Assembly: GCA_947168075.1 (NCBI GenBank)
Contig: CAMVKK010000003.1
Coordinates: forward strand, 1 to 42,509
Length of the DNA stretch: 42,509 bases
From: an uncultured Alphaproteobacteria bacterium
GTDB taxonomy: Bacteria > Pseudomonadota > Alphaproteobacteria > Rs-D84
Direction: 5' to 3'
The first letter of the stretch is position 1. The number at the start of each line of letters is the position of its first letter. Under the pieces are notes generated by a model. It was not told the origin of the DNA and did not search any database. It saw nothing but the letters and a program-made list of their open reading frames with translations. Position numbers and translations under genes: made by a program. This document shows positions 16,830 to 28,344 of this stretch, one piece after another.

Positions 16830-17387
16830 ATGAAAAAGATTACTGTATTTCTAGCATCTTTATTATTTGTATCCGTCGCCAATGCGGCCGCAAACCCATT
16901 TATGGGAGATGCCCAGAATCAGGTTGCTTTTTTCCTGGGCCAGGGATTTGATAACGGTTACATAGTCCCATTGCCATATCATATTGTTCCGTTCTATATT
17001 GTCCAGGGTCAATATTCCCAACCGGCGACTTTTTTCCGCCTGCCGGCGCGTCAGTCGCTTAACATTGCTGAAACAATCGGCCTTGGCAAAAAATACGGAT
17101 GGGATTGGCGAAAATTCACGATTCCAATTGTACTGGCATCGGGTGATGTCGCGCTTTTATATGGCGATAATTGGTATACAGGACTGGGGGCTGGCGTTGG
17201 GTTACAGGCGCAACAAAACGAACGTTTGGGGGCAAAGTTGCTGTTCCAGTTCAAATTGCTTTATGGTTATCGCATAAATGAAAAATGGGCAATCGAACTG
17301 TATGCCCAACATTTTTCAAATGCCAATACAGCCAAAGAAAATCATTCATATGCATTTTACGGAATTGGTGTAACGCGCAATTTTTAA
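16830..17387 (+). CDS. PagL-like outer-membrane beta-barrel (putative lipid A 3-O-deacylase)
   Basis: 185 aa from the ATG at 16830; the signal peptide ends ANA (about residue 19). The rest is an alternating beta-strand pattern ending in Arg-Asn-Phe, the terminal aromatic expected of outer-membrane barrels. Near the C-terminus, IELYAQHFSNAN places a His161-x-Ser163 pair like the catalytic His/Ser of PagL, with strand GLGAGVGLQAQ before it and FYGIGVTRNF after. PagL removes the 3-O acyl chain of lipid A. The third catalytic residue (Glu) is not clearly assignable, so this could be a non-enzymatic relative. The gene runs head-on into ung with no intergenic base. Confidence 0.55.
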   Translation: MKKITVFLASLLFVSVANAAANPFMGDAQNQVAFFLGQGFDNGYIVPLPYHIVPFYIVQGQYSQPATFFRLPARQSLNIAETIGLGKKYGWDWRKFTIPIVLASGDVALLYGDNWYTGLGAGVGLQAQQNERLGAKLLFQFKLLYGYRINEKWAIELYAQHFSNANTAKENHSYAFYGIGVTRNF

Positions 17388-18050
17388 TTACCAATCAATT
17401 GGTTCTTTGCCGTGTTGGGCCAGGTATTCATTAGCGCGCGAAAAATGATGATTTCCAAAAAATCCGTGATATGCCGATAATGGGGACGGATGCACACTTT
17501 TCAAAATCAGATTTTTTGTCGGGTCAACTATTTGTGCCTTGCGTTGCGCATAACTTCCCCACAGCATATATACAATATTATCGCGCTTCGCGCATTCACG
17601 AATAACCGCATCGGTAAACTGTTCCCAGCCCATACCGGCATGCGATGCCGCGCTATGCGCCCGAACGGTCAATGTCGCGTTTAATAACAATACGCCCTGC
17701 TGTGCCCAATGAGTTAAATCACCATGTGTTGATGATGGTCGCCCTAAATCAGATTCAATTTCCTTATATATATTTTGCAGCGATGGCGGAATTGGTGTCG
17801 GCGGCAAAACAGAAAAACAAAGTCCATGCGCCTGGCCGGGTTCATGGTATGGATCTTGGCCAATAATTACAACACGCACTTTATCTAATGGGCACAAATT
17901 GAATGCATTGAAAATATTTTTTGGCTCTGGAAAAATCTGTTTGCCCGATTTGTATTCGCCGCGCACAAAGTCGGTAAGTTTAATAAAATAGTCTTTATCA
18001 AATTCCGAACTTAACGCATTTTTCCAAGATTGTTCTATTTTTACATCCAT
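17388..18050 (-). CDS. ung: Uracil-DNA glycosylase, family 1
   Basis: 220 aa from the ATG at 18050 (a GTG at 18059 is an alternative). Removes uracil from DNA to start base excision repair. Family 1 motifs: water-activating [35 protein letters not shown], and [21 protein letters not shown] near the C-terminus. An AAGGTG sequence serves as ribosome site. It lies immediately after an HhH-GPD glycosylase and gyrB on the same strand, which groups two base-excision enzymes. Confidence 0.96.
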   Translation of the reverse strand: MDVKIEQSWKNALSSEFDKDYFIKLTDFVRGEYKSGKQIFPEPKNIFNAFNLCPLDKVRVVIIGQDPYHEPGQAHGLCFSVLPPTPIPPSLQNIYKEIESDLGRPSSTHGDLTHWAQQGVLLLNATLTVRAHSAASHAGMGWEQFTDAVIRECAKRDNIVYMLWGSYAQRKAQIVDPTKNLILKSVHPSPLSAYHGFFGNHHFSRANEYLAQHGKEPIDW

Positions 18051-18060
18051 ATCCCACACC

Positions 18061-18719
18061 TTATAATTTTATCAGACCAATTTGACATGCTTTCCACAAA
18101 ACAACATCAATATAGCCTATTGGCAAACCCGTCACGCGCGCCAAATGCGCAAACATTTCATCACACGCTTTTTTAATCTCTGGATTTAATTTTCCGTTAT
18201 TAATATCTGAACTTTGAACTCTGCACTCTGAACTCTGGGTCGCGTATGCGACACCTAATCTCTGAATCCAGATGTCATATTTCACAACATTTTCACCCAG
18301 ATTTCGCGCCAGATGATTTGCAGTAATTTTACCAATATGTGGCAGGTTCGAAAGATATTTTATTTTATCATCTAAACTGTCTATGTGGTAATATCCGGCA
18401 CATAGCGCATTTTTATTGTTCCATATTTCACACACCGCACTAATCTTATTTTTATTGTGAAACATCGAAAACAGGTCATCAAAATTTGCACCATGTGTAT
18501 GTAAATATTCTGTGATATTGCCGTGTATTTTCTTTGCCGTCTTTTGTGAAAAACCACCCGCCAAAATCACATATGCACACATGTCGGCAAATTCAGTCGG
18601 CGAAAGTTTACGCGGGTGCGATAAATTTTCCCGAATTTCATCAAAACTTTGGGCGTCGGAATCGGCGCCCAATTTACGGATTTCGTTTTCAAGATTAAAG
18701 AACCAATCTTTATCAAACA

Positions 18720-18720
<1 letters not shown>
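18061..18720 (-). CDS. HhH-GPD superfamily DNA glycosylase without Fe-S cluster
   Basis: 219 aa. The helix-hairpin-helix and Gly/Pro-Asp signature is [21 protein letters not shown] followed by [11 protein letters not shown], with Asp149 in the catalytic Asp position. At the place of the EndoIII catalytic Lys (G-R-K-T-A-N) this protein has G-K-I-T-A-N, so it may be a monofunctional glycosylase. The C-terminal four-Cys iron-sulfur loop of EndoIII/MutY is absent. Substrate unknown. Residues ~161-172 ([11 protein letters not shown]) are an in-frame heptad-repeat insertion right after the catalytic segment. Its ATG overlaps the gyrB stop (TAATG), and ung follows. Confidence 0.75.
18206..18239 (-). 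repeat. (GTNCARA)4 heptad element inside the HhH-GPD gene
   Basis: Minus-strand units GTTCAGA, GTGCAGA, GTTCAAA and GTTCAGA encode [11 protein letters not shown], in the same reading frame as the copies in tsaE and topA. Confidence 0.75.
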
Positions 18721-21494
<2,774 letters not shown>

Positions 21495-21498
<4 letters not shown>

Positions 21499-22064
21499 AG
21501 TTTAAATTGCTCTATTTTGGCGATATTTTGGTAAATCCAAAAAAACGCGCCCAGCATATATCTGATATTCGTATGCAGTTCCATCCGCAATTAAAAAAAT
21601 TGCTGGAACACAGTCCGTGGAATAATCTGACCCAATATATGATGCCAAATCCGACCAAAAGCCCAATTACAACCCGGCATATTGGCGGAATAGACTGGAA
21701 CCCGATTATTACACCAAACCTTAAATTATTAGCGGAACTGGAAATCCAGATGTTACACCCGGAAATTGTTGGCGTTTCGCGGTCTGATATTGATAATCGG
21801 ATTAAAACATTATTTGACGGTCTGCGCTGTCCGCAAAATGAACACGAAATTGGCGACAATACTCCGCGTGATATTGGTCCGATTTATACATTGCTGGACG
21901 ATGACCATTTAATAACTAAAATATCGGTAAACACATCGCACTTACTGGGGACAGACATCTTCTCGGGCGATATTCCAAAAACACCTGATTCAATCTTTAT
22001 GATGGTTGATGTTAATGTCCGTGTTGCCGAAGGTACACTCGAAAACCTGCCGTTTATGGTCTAG
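21495..22064 (+). CDS. RusA-like endonuclease (Holliday junction resolvase-related)
   Basis: 189 aa. Residues 94-112 (VSRSDIDNRIKTLFDGLR) and 131-146 (YTLLDDDHLITKISVN) match the RusA core pattern: two Asp on one strand/helix (Asp98, Asp100) and a further Asp in the D-D-D-H stretch (135-137), as in the metal site of RusA. The protein is longer than E. coli RusA (~120 aa), with an extra ~60-residue N-terminal part and an insert between the acidic clusters. RusA relatives are typically phage-borne; no phage genes are visible here. Coupled to the small basic protein upstream. Nuclease activity is inferred. Confidence 0.6.
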
Positions 22065-22095
22065 GGTTATAGGTTGTAGGTTTTGGGTTATAAGT
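22065..22095 (+). repeat. GGTTRTA-type heptad array (left arm)
   Basis: GGTTATA, GGTTGTA, GGTTTTG and GGTTATA in tandem, starting directly after the RusA-like stop codon; degenerate inverse counterpart at 22125-22160 across a terminator. Confidence 0.65.
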
Positions 22096-22123
22096 AAAAA
22101 ACACCGGCGTTTGCCGGTGTTTT
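22096..22123. terminator. Bidirectional terminator between RusA-like gene and pilus operon
   Basis: ACACCGGC (22101-22108) / GCCGGTGT (22113-22120), loop GTTT, with A6 before and TTT after. Confidence 0.85.
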
Positions 22124-22124
22124 A

Positions 22125-22160
22125 CCAATCACTTACAACCAACAACTAACCACTAACTAA
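22125..22160 (-). repeat. GTTAGTK-type heptad array (right arm)
   Basis: On the minus strand reads GTTAGTG, GTTAGTT, GTTGGTT, GTAAGTG; it overlaps the last codons of the PilC/PilR-like gene. Confidence 0.5.
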
Positions 22161-23223
22161 GTGCGGCTGTAATTTGATCCTGCATCTGGAAAGTACCCAA
22201 AACAACCCACGCAATTATCGCGGATACCATCATAATACCAATACCATTTAACACATTGGACAAAGATTCCATTTTCCGCACAGAACTGTCCAGATAATCA
22301 TTTGCAATCGATGTTATATTCTTATCAAAATCGACCATATCAGCATATATCATCAAATCGCCAATTATTTCCTTGTTCGGAAAATCGCGGCCTGTTCGCG
22401 ACAGTGCAACGCCTAAATTATCACCGTTTGCGATATAGTGTAATGTTTCCTCTAATATACTGCGCAAATATTTCGATGCATTGTCCGCCAACATACGAAT
22501 TGCATCAGGCATTGTGATACCCGCACTTATCATCGATGATAAAGACATAAGCCATCCAACAGATATGTGTATTTTATAAATACTCCACGGTGGCAATTTA
22601 TCAAATGCCGCGCGCAAACGACCCGACCAATTATCCAACGACAGCCATATGGTAAAAATTAACCCCAAAAATACGATTGCAAAAATATACCAATATTCGA
22701 CTGTAAAGTCCGACATAGCAATCAATCCACGCGCCGCACCGCGCCAAATAACGTCAGACCCGGCGACCTCTATTAATGGCGGGACAAGGTAAAGACCAAC
22801 CATAACAATAATACCAAATGTCAATAACAATAAAAACAATGGATATGCAACCGCATTACGCACCGCCCGGCGAATACGACCTTCGCCTTCGACTACGCGC
22901 ACAGTATTTTCCAGCGCAATAACCAGATTTGAAATATTACCAGATGTTACCAATAAAGTTTCTTCGTCCGGCAACCATCCGCGTGTTGTATCGGAAAAAC
23001 TTAAACCCCGTTCCAGGTTTTTTTGCCATTGGCGCATAACGATTGCAAATGGTTCATTTGGATTTTTACCATTGTTGGATTCAATCATTTCCAAACGTCC
23101 CAGTGCGTTCATCAATGTAAAATCATTACGCAACAATGATGCTAATTTGCGCAACATCGCAATACGTTTTTCCGTATTAAGACGAAAAATAAGTCGTGCA
23201 TACCACTGATTAAGCCGTTCCAT
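22153..23223 (-). CDS. Type IV pilus inner-membrane platform protein (GspF/PilC, R64 PilR-like)
   Basis: 356 aa from the ATG at 23223, which overlaps the stop of the ATPase gene (TGATG); a TTG 3 nt earlier is less likely. Two GspF repeats are visible, each a cytoplasmic helical bundle followed by hydrophobic helices: ~132-157 (YPLFLLLLTFGIIVMVGLYLV), ~175-200, and a C-terminal helix (GIMMVSAIIAWVVLGTF). The protein anchors the assembly ATPase in the membrane. Position directly after the ATPase matches the R64 pilQ-pilR order. Confidence 0.8.
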   Translation of the reverse strand: MERLNQWYARLIFRLNTEKRIAMLRKLASLLRNDFTLMNALGRLEMIESNNGKNPNEPFAIVMRQWQKNLERGLSFSDTTRGWLPDEETLLVTSGNISNLVIALENTVRVVEGEGRIRRAVRNAVAYPLFLLLLTFGIIVMVGLYLVPPLIEVAGSDVIWRGAARGLIAMSDFTVEYWYIFAIVFLGLIFTIWLSLDNWSGRLRAAFDKLPPWSIYKIHISVGWLMSLSSMISAGITMPDAIRMLADNASKYLRSILEETLHYIANGDNLGVALSRTGRDFPNKEIIGDLMIYADMVDFDKNITSIANDYLDSSVRKMESLSNVLNGIGIMMVSAIIAWVVLGTFQMQDQITAALS

Positions 23224-24869
23224 CAATACGCCCCCGGTCTGTCAAGTAACCCAACCCAACGTTCAAGTTCATCAATACTTATCACACCCATTAACATTAA
23301 TTCGGCGGCTGCTTCTTTTAATGTGCGGCCATCCATTTCTTCTAACCAGTATTTAACCGCATCATCTGTTTTACCCGCCAGTGCCAGCGATAAAAATTCA
23401 CTGTTGGTAACAATAACCTCGCCTGCCTTGATACGCCCCATTGTGCCGGTACCGTTACACGCATCGCATCCAGGGCCACGGATAAACACCTGGTTCAACC
23501 CTATTTCACCAAACGCATCCAAAACCCGTTTATATGCTGGATTTTCAGGATGATCCGCCAAGCGTTCGCGACAATGTGGACAAACCTTTTTAAACAGACG
23601 CATAGAAATCAAACCACGCATCAAAGTTTCTTCTTTTAACTTAAACGGTTCGACCCCCATATCCAGCAATCGTGTTAACGCCGCCATTGCCGAATTAGCG
23701 TGCAATGTTGTCCAAACATTATGCCCAGATAACGCACCACGCACAGTTAATTGCGCCGCCGCCAGTGTTCGTATTTCACCAACCATCAATGTATCAGGGT
23801 CGCTTCGCAATGCCGCAGCCAACGCTTCTGTGTATGCTTCGTCACGTTGTTCTTCGTTCATAGCGTTTGTAACAGGCATCTGATGCGCGCCGAAAATTTT
23901 CTGTTCCACGGGATTTTCCACCGTAATCATATTGATTTCATAATTGCGTTCTTTCAGCATCATTGACATATTACGCACCAATGTCGTTGATTTACCGGAA
24001 CTGGTTGGACCCGCAACAATAACCAAACCCGTTGGGAACGAACGCATACGCATCAACAGACGTTGTTCATACGGTCCAAATTCCTGCTCGGTTTTAATGC
24101 CGGCATTTGGGTTATCGTATAACAAACGCATTACAACATAGCGCGATCCAAATGCAATAGGATTAAATTGCATACGAATACTTAAAATACCCTCGGGCAA
24201 ATATAAATCTTTGGTTCCACGCAGTGGTGTCCGACCATCTTTTTGCGCAGACTGATATTCGTTCTGGGCATAGTTCGCATTTGACATATCAGCGGATGCA
24301 AACGCGGCACGAACAAAAGATTCACCCCATGCAGAATTATATTCCAAAACAGGTTGCATACTGCCATCTATACGGAAATAAATTGTTGTTTGGTCTGCAA
24401 CCTCTATATGAACATCAGAAACCTTTTGCGCGGCGGCACGTGCGATAATATCGACAAAATCTTTCTGCATTTGGTTATCATAGTCGCGCGCACCACGAAC
24501 CATTGCACCGCCACCGATACGCCCTTCGTATTCCTTGTATATTCCTGAAACCAAACCCAGATCAGAATAGAACGGTTCACGAACAATATGCGATTTGCGT
24601 TTTAATAAATCGATAAAAGCCAACACACGACCGTCAAAGCGATGCGTCCGCGATACAATGATTTCGCCACCCGAAAAATATGCAATTAAACTTTGCATAT
24701 CCTTGGACAGTTCCATTGCGCCACCCGTTGCGGTCAAAAGCCGATTTCCATTAGAGAAAAGATATTCTATTATTTCTTTGTTTTCGGCATTTTCCAAACC
24801 AACCGGCACCGATGGTTTTTGTTCCATCAATCCTGTATTACTAAAATCGTCATATCTTTCTGTGCTCAT
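23223..24869 (-). CDS. Type IV pilus assembly ATPase (GspE/PilB, R64 PilQ-like)
   Basis: 548 aa. Hexameric ATPase powering pilus assembly at the inner membrane. Motifs: Walker A GPTSSGKS (287-294), Asp box ITVENPVEQ (315-323), Walker B LMVGEIR (361-367), His box GHNVWTTLHAN (382-392), and a zinc tetra-Cys (Cys430, 433, 468, 471). The N-terminal ~130 residues are shorter than the N1E domain of PilB/GspE. It overlaps the platform gene and follows the PilP-like gene by 17 nt. No PilT retraction ATPase is visible in the window. Confidence 0.88.
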   Translation of the reverse strand: MSTERYDDFSNTGLMEQKPSVPVGLENAENKEIIEYLFSNGNRLLTATGGAMELSKDMQSLIAYFSGGEIIVSRTHRFDGRVLAFIDLLKRKSHIVREPFYSDLGLVSGIYKEYEGRIGGGAMVRGARDYDNQMQKDFVDIIARAAAQKVSDVHIEVADQTTIYFRIDGSMQPVLEYNSAWGESFVRAAFASADMSNANYAQNEYQSAQKDGRTPLRGTKDLYLPEGILSIRMQFNPIAFGSRYVVMRLLYDNPNAGIKTEQEFGPYEQRLLMRMRSFPTGLVIVAGPTSSGKSTTLVRNMSMMLKERNYEINMITVENPVEQKIFGAHQMPVTNAMNEEQRDEAYTEALAAALRSDPDTLMVGEIRTLAAAQLTVRGALSGHNVWTTLHANSAMAALTRLLDMGVEPFKLKEETLMRGLISMRLFKKVCPHCRERLADHPENPAYKRVLDAFGEIGLNQVFIRGPGCDACNGTGTMGRIKAGEVIVTNSEFLSLALAGKTDDAVKYWLEEMDGRTLKEAAAELMLMGVISIDELERWVGLLDRPGAY

Positions 24870-24886
24870 AACGATTGCCGCCCATC

Positions 24887-25579
24887 TTATTTAGAATTTG
24901 TGATATTCAGTGTTTGTGTTTCACCATCTTTTGCAAAAACGACCCCGTCATCCAACGATATAGATTTTACTGTCCATCCATCTAAAACTTTACCAACCGA
25001 TATCCGTTTATTTTGTCCAGTTACCAGATCAGCAACAGTTGCCTGTAATTGATTTCCAGCACCAATAACATTTATTAATTTGAAACGTTCACCTATTTTT
25101 GATTCTGTATCTTCGGATATTTTTTTACCTGACGAAGATACTGTTTTTTTAGTTGTCGCGGCTGTATCAGCACCAGATGACTTTTCATCGGTTGCATTTT
25201 CCAGCGCTTCTTTTTCACGCGCCAAACGCGCAGATTCAGCCTCTAACCGCGCCATTTGTGTTTCTAATTCCTGTTGTTGAGCCTCGGCCCGACCAGAAAG
25301 AGTATCTATTTCCATGTGCAATTTGATTTTTTCCGCCGCCAATCTGTCCAGATCCAAATCCAACTGGGCGCGTTCCTTTTCAAGTTGCATCAATACTTTT
25401 TCTTGTTCTAAATCTGTAATTTGTTGGAATAAACTGCCTTCGACCTGATAATTTTCGACCGCATCCGCAGATATTTCTTCGATGTCCACAATTTCTTCTT
25501 CAACTGCGAACGATGATGCCGGCATAAATATACCGAACGCCATTATGCATAATACAAATGTTTTTATTTTATTTAGCAT
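24887..25579 (-). CDS. PilP-like periplasmic pilus protein
   Basis: 230 aa. A signal peptide ends around SSFA (residue 25). Residues ~52-125 form a long heptad-like Glu/Leu/Arg coiled coil. After a Ser/Thr/Lys linker, residues ~165-230 form a small beta domain (FKLINVIGAGNQLQATVADLVTGQNKRISVGKVLDGWTVKSISLDDGVVF). This domain is similar to PilP of R64-type systems, which bridges the inner-membrane complex and the secretin. Its start overlaps the PilO2-like gene by 11 nt. Confidence 0.7.
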   Translation of the reverse strand: MLNKIKTFVLCIMAFGIFMPASSFAVEEEIVDIEEISADAVENYQVEGSLFQQITDLEQEKVLMQLEKERAQLDLDLDRLAAEKIKLHMEIDTLSGRAEAQQQELETQMARLEAESARLAREKEALENATDEKSSGADTAATTKKTVSSSGKKISEDTESKIGERFKLINVIGAGNQLQATVADLVTGQNKRISVGKVLDGWTVKSISLDDGVVFAKDGETQTLNITNSK

Positions 25580-26834
25580 AGATTATCACCTCATAGTTCC
25601 ATGTGCGATTGGATGCATTCCAATTACAGTTTGTCATATAAACACCGCCGAAATTATCGAAAATATGCATAAACTGCATCGGTGTCAGTTTAGATGATGC
25701 CGCCACTTCGACAACATCAAAATTTTGAGTTTCAACGCCATTACTTACCGTATCAACAACCGTTTGAACATCAACCGGTGTATCAATCGATTGAAATGCC
25801 GTCATAACATCGCGCACAATATCGTCCGGGGCGCGTTCATCACGACTGGAAAAAGTATTCAATTTTGGCAACTTGGCACGAATAGTCAATGTATCTTCGG
25901 ATAATTCCTGGACAAATGCACCCGGCATCAATTCAGTTGCGATTGCATAAAAATCGCCAATTGTTCCATATGTTCTGCGAACATTGACGGTTGCGTAATT
26001 TTCATCACATTTGGCTGAAACCTGATTCCACCCGGAAATAGGCTGCATCAAAAATCCAATCGCGCGATAGCACATATCAGCACGCGCCGCAACATTTGGT
26101 AATGTATTATACGGTGGTACGATTGGTTTAACTTCTACTACCTTTTTTTCTATTTGGAATTGTTCGTCCAGTTCTTTATTTTTTTCATCAACCAATCGCT
26201 GATATTCTTCGGCTTGTTCTGGATTAATATTTTTCATACTTGGATGATACGAAAAAGATTTAATAACAGGTTCGCGATATATCAACGCAAATATCAAAAT
26301 AAATAAAACAACCAATAATATTGACCAAACGATTGATCTGGTCATACTTATTGACCGCAACATAGCGTGCGAACGACCAGTTATAACATCATTCAAATCA
26401 TGTTCAACCGCACGTGGCATTCCCCACTTTGACGGCGCAATAAACGCACCCCAATCAGGCATCTGTGCCAACCGCGCATATTCGGCACGCGCATCACTTT
26501 CATCTTCGAACACTTTGTCTGTTAATATGATGCCATTACGGACAACAACCATATAAAAGCCGTTTTCCACCGCAAACACTGCCAAGAAAGACGAATGTTC
26601 CGCCAATGCTTCGCATACTTCCGCCGCCGCAGATGGCATACCACTTTTTTGTCCCGTGCGCCGCATCGACACTCCGACCATCTGTTTATATTCGACATAT
26701 AAATTGTAATGGCCATCAATAGATTTTGCCAAATGACGCGCAGCCGCACGCCCAGTAACACCGGGCGCAACCGGTTGCCAAAAAAGCCCAACCGCGTACC
26801 TTCTTCTGTGAACAGATATTGTTTGATTTGCCAA
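25569..26834 (-). CDS. PilO2-like pilin accessory protein
   Basis: 421 aa with a TTG start (26834) supported by an AGAGAG ribosome site and an upstream promoter; no in-frame ATG fits. The cytoplasmic N-terminal half (~1-165) resembles the PilO2 domain (RYAVGLFWQPV, EHDLND), followed by one transmembrane helix (~174-194, SIVWSILLVVLFILIFALIY), a coiled coil (~205-235), and a periplasmic C-terminal domain with several Cys. PilO2 proteins link the cytoplasmic ATPase to the periplasmic PilP/secretin part. Gene order PilO2-PilP-ATPase-PilR equals R64 pilO-pilP-pilQ-pilR. Confidence 0.7.
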   Translation of the reverse strand: MANQTISVHRRRYAVGLFWQPVAPGVTGRAAARHLAKSIDGHYNLYVEYKQMVGVSMRRTGQKSGMPSAAAEVCEALAEHSSFLAVFAVENGFYMVVVRNGIILTDKVFEDESDARAEYARLAQMPDWGAFIAPSKWGMPRAVEHDLNDVITGRSHAMLRSISMTRSIVWSILLVVLFILIFALIYREPVIKSFSYHPSMKNINPEQAEEYQRLVDEKNKELDEQFQIEKKVVEVKPIVPPYNTLPNVAARADMCYRAIGFLMQPISGWNQVSAKCDENYATVNVRRTYGTIGDFYAIATELMPGAFVQELSEDTLTIRAKLPKLNTFSSRDERAPDDIVRDVMTAFQSIDTPVDVQTVVDTVSNGVETQNFDVVEVAASSKLTPMQFMHIFDNFGGVYMTNCNWNASNRTWNYEVIIYAK

Positions 26835-26856
26835 TTTTTCTCTCTACCTTTGTGCA

Positions 26857-26886
26857 ATTATAACATAAAAAGGTTCCCTTTGGCAA
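26857..26886 (-). promoter_or_regulatory. Promoter of the pilus operon
   Basis: Minus strand: TTGCCA (26886-26881), 18-nt spacer, TATAAT (26862-26857), 22 nt upstream of the TTG start. Confidence 0.6.
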
Positions 26887-26895
26887 ACACAGAAT

Positions 26896-26932
26896 AAAAA
26901 TCCCCGTCATTTTTTTGACGGGGCGTTTTTAA
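26896..26932. terminator. Terminator of the lipoprotein gene/lpx operon
   Basis: CCCCGTCA (26902-26909) / TGACGGGG (26916-26923), loop T6, flanked by A5 and T5. Confidence 0.85.
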
Positions 26933-27388
26933 TTACATTCCACATGGTCCATATACGGTTGTACACTCGCTAACCTCGTACCCGTATGGATAATCATTTT
27001 GTGGTTCGTCCGGCATTACCGACACAGTTGCCGCGCCACCATCACGCGCAGTGCGCACAGACCCCGGATGCGGACAATCATAAACATTGGCAACCAACAC
27101 AAATGCGCGTTCAGGCCCAAAAATAACCCACTTATTCGGACGCGTGCGTTGTGCGACAATCCAATATGCGTTGCCTGGGCGCGCCTGGTCCGCTATGCGG
27201 TTTTCCAGATACCGCCGCGCATCTTCTGCATCGTACACCGACACTTCGGATTCTAACTTATACAAAAAGGTGCAACCAATTGGTTCACCATCCAACTGGG
27301 TAATATGTTCGCTGCCGTGTTCATTTTTAATCATGCCACCACACGCCGCCAGCGCAACCACCGCCAAAAAAGCAAATATTTTTTTCAT
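26933..27388 (-). CDS. Small lipoprotein (DUF4156-like), unknown function
   Basis: 151 aa. Lipobox LAAC (Cys16). The mature segment IGCTFLYKLESEVS, LENRIADQARPGNAYWIV and ANVYDCP has the spacing of small RcsF/DUF4156-type envelope lipoproteins (Cys, Ala/Asn-rich helix, Cys), and a further Cys pair lies at the C-terminus. Function unknown. It is 14 nt after lpxC, but an extended -10 in the lpxC 3' end gives it a possible separate promoter. AGAGAGG serves as ribosome site. Confidence 0.6.
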   Translation of the reverse strand: MKKIFAFLAVVALAACGGMIKNEHGSEHITQLDGEPIGCTFLYKLESEVSVYDAEDARRYLENRIADQARPGNAYWIVAQRTRPNKWVIFGPERAFVLVANVYDCPHPGSVRTARDGGAATVSVMPDEPQNDYPYGYEVSECTTVYGPCGM

Positions 27389-27402
27389 TTTTCCTCTCTT
27401 TT

Positions 27403-28344
27403 CTATTTTTCAACAATTATATCATAATTTTCCGTATCACTGAACAACTTTTTAAGAACGATGTTATTTAACGCATGACTGCCCTTGTACGATTCTAATT
27501 TTCCACAAATCATACCACCGCTTAACGCCATATCACCAATGGCATCTATGATTTTATGGCGCACAAATTCGTCCCGCCACATTAATTTATTAAGTGTCCC
27601 ATCGCCATTATTATTAAGCGCAATTACATTTGTTTCGTCCGCCCCGCGTCCCATACCGTGCTTTTTAAGATATTCCCATTCTGAATATTTTCCAAATGTC
27701 CGCGCACGCGCAATTTGCTTTATAAAATTATCACGCGACTTTTTTGTTCCGTCAAAACTATAATTATATGTTTGCGCCCCAATAATTTTTTCAGGATAAA
27801 TCAATGTAGCAGTAATTTCCAAACCTCTGCCATCATTTGGCGACAGTTTTACAAACCCATCGCTTTTTCTGTGTGCTAATTTATCCATAATCCATAATTT
27901 TATACGCATTGATAATGGTAATTGACGGCGAACTTCACGCGTATATGCAACAACAGGCTTTTTTACAATTATTTTACAAATTTTGCCGCGCCCGACACCG
28001 GCACTTGCAATTTCTTTGATAAACAATGCCGCACTGCCGTCCATAATTGGTGTTTCCGCCCCATTTATATCAATTATCGCGCTGTCCACACCAGATATAA
28101 ACAGCGCCGCCATCAAATGTTCAATTGTTTGCACATGTGCGCCCGCCGGGTTACCAATTGTTGTATTGCGCATTTTTGTTTCGCCAACATTGTCGTATTT
28201 CGCAGCAATTAATTTTTTTGGGTCAATATCAACGCGGCGGAAAAATATCCCCGGCTTTTTTGAAGGCTTTATAATAATATCCACAGGTAATCCAGAATGA
28301 ATACCTTTGCCTGTTAAACGAATATTTTTCAACAATGTTGTCAT
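27403..28344 (-). CDS. lpxC: UDP-3-O-acyl-N-acetylglucosamine deacetylase LpxC
   Basis: 313 aa from the ATG at 28344, which overlaps the lpxK stop (ATGA). Committed step of lipid A synthesis. Motifs: LTGKGIHSG near the start, zinc-binding HVQTIEHLMAAL, a second metal/catalytic segment VRHKIIDAIGDM, and SHALNN with the C-terminal His. The start is chosen from the overlap and from TTLLKNIRLTGKGIHSG, the usual N-terminus. Coupling of lpxC directly to lpxK is unusual, since lpxC normally sits with ftsZ in the dcw cluster. Confidence 0.95.
   Translation of the reverse strand: MTTLLKNIRLTGKGIHSGLPVDIIIKPSKKPGIFFRRVDIDPKKLIAAKYDNVGETKMRNTTIGNPAGAHVQTIEHLMAALFISGVDSAIIDINGAETPIMDGSAALFIKEIASAGVGRGKICKIIVKKPVVAYTREVRRQLPLSMRIKLWIMDKLAHRKSDGFVKLSPNDGRGLEITATLIYPEKIIGAQTYNYSFDGTKKSRDNFIKQIARARTFGKYSEWEYLKKHGMGRGADETNVIALNNNGDGTLNKLMWRDEFVRHKIIDAIGDMALSGGMICGKLESYKGSHALNNIVLKKLFSDTENYDIIVEK
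27416..27424 (-). promoter_or_regulatory. Internal promoter (-10) for the lipoprotein gene
   Basis: Extended -10 TGATATAAT on the minus strand, within the lpxC 3' end and 27 nt before the lipoprotein ATG; the surrounding 17 nt are identical to the ftsQ -10 region. Confidence 0.45.
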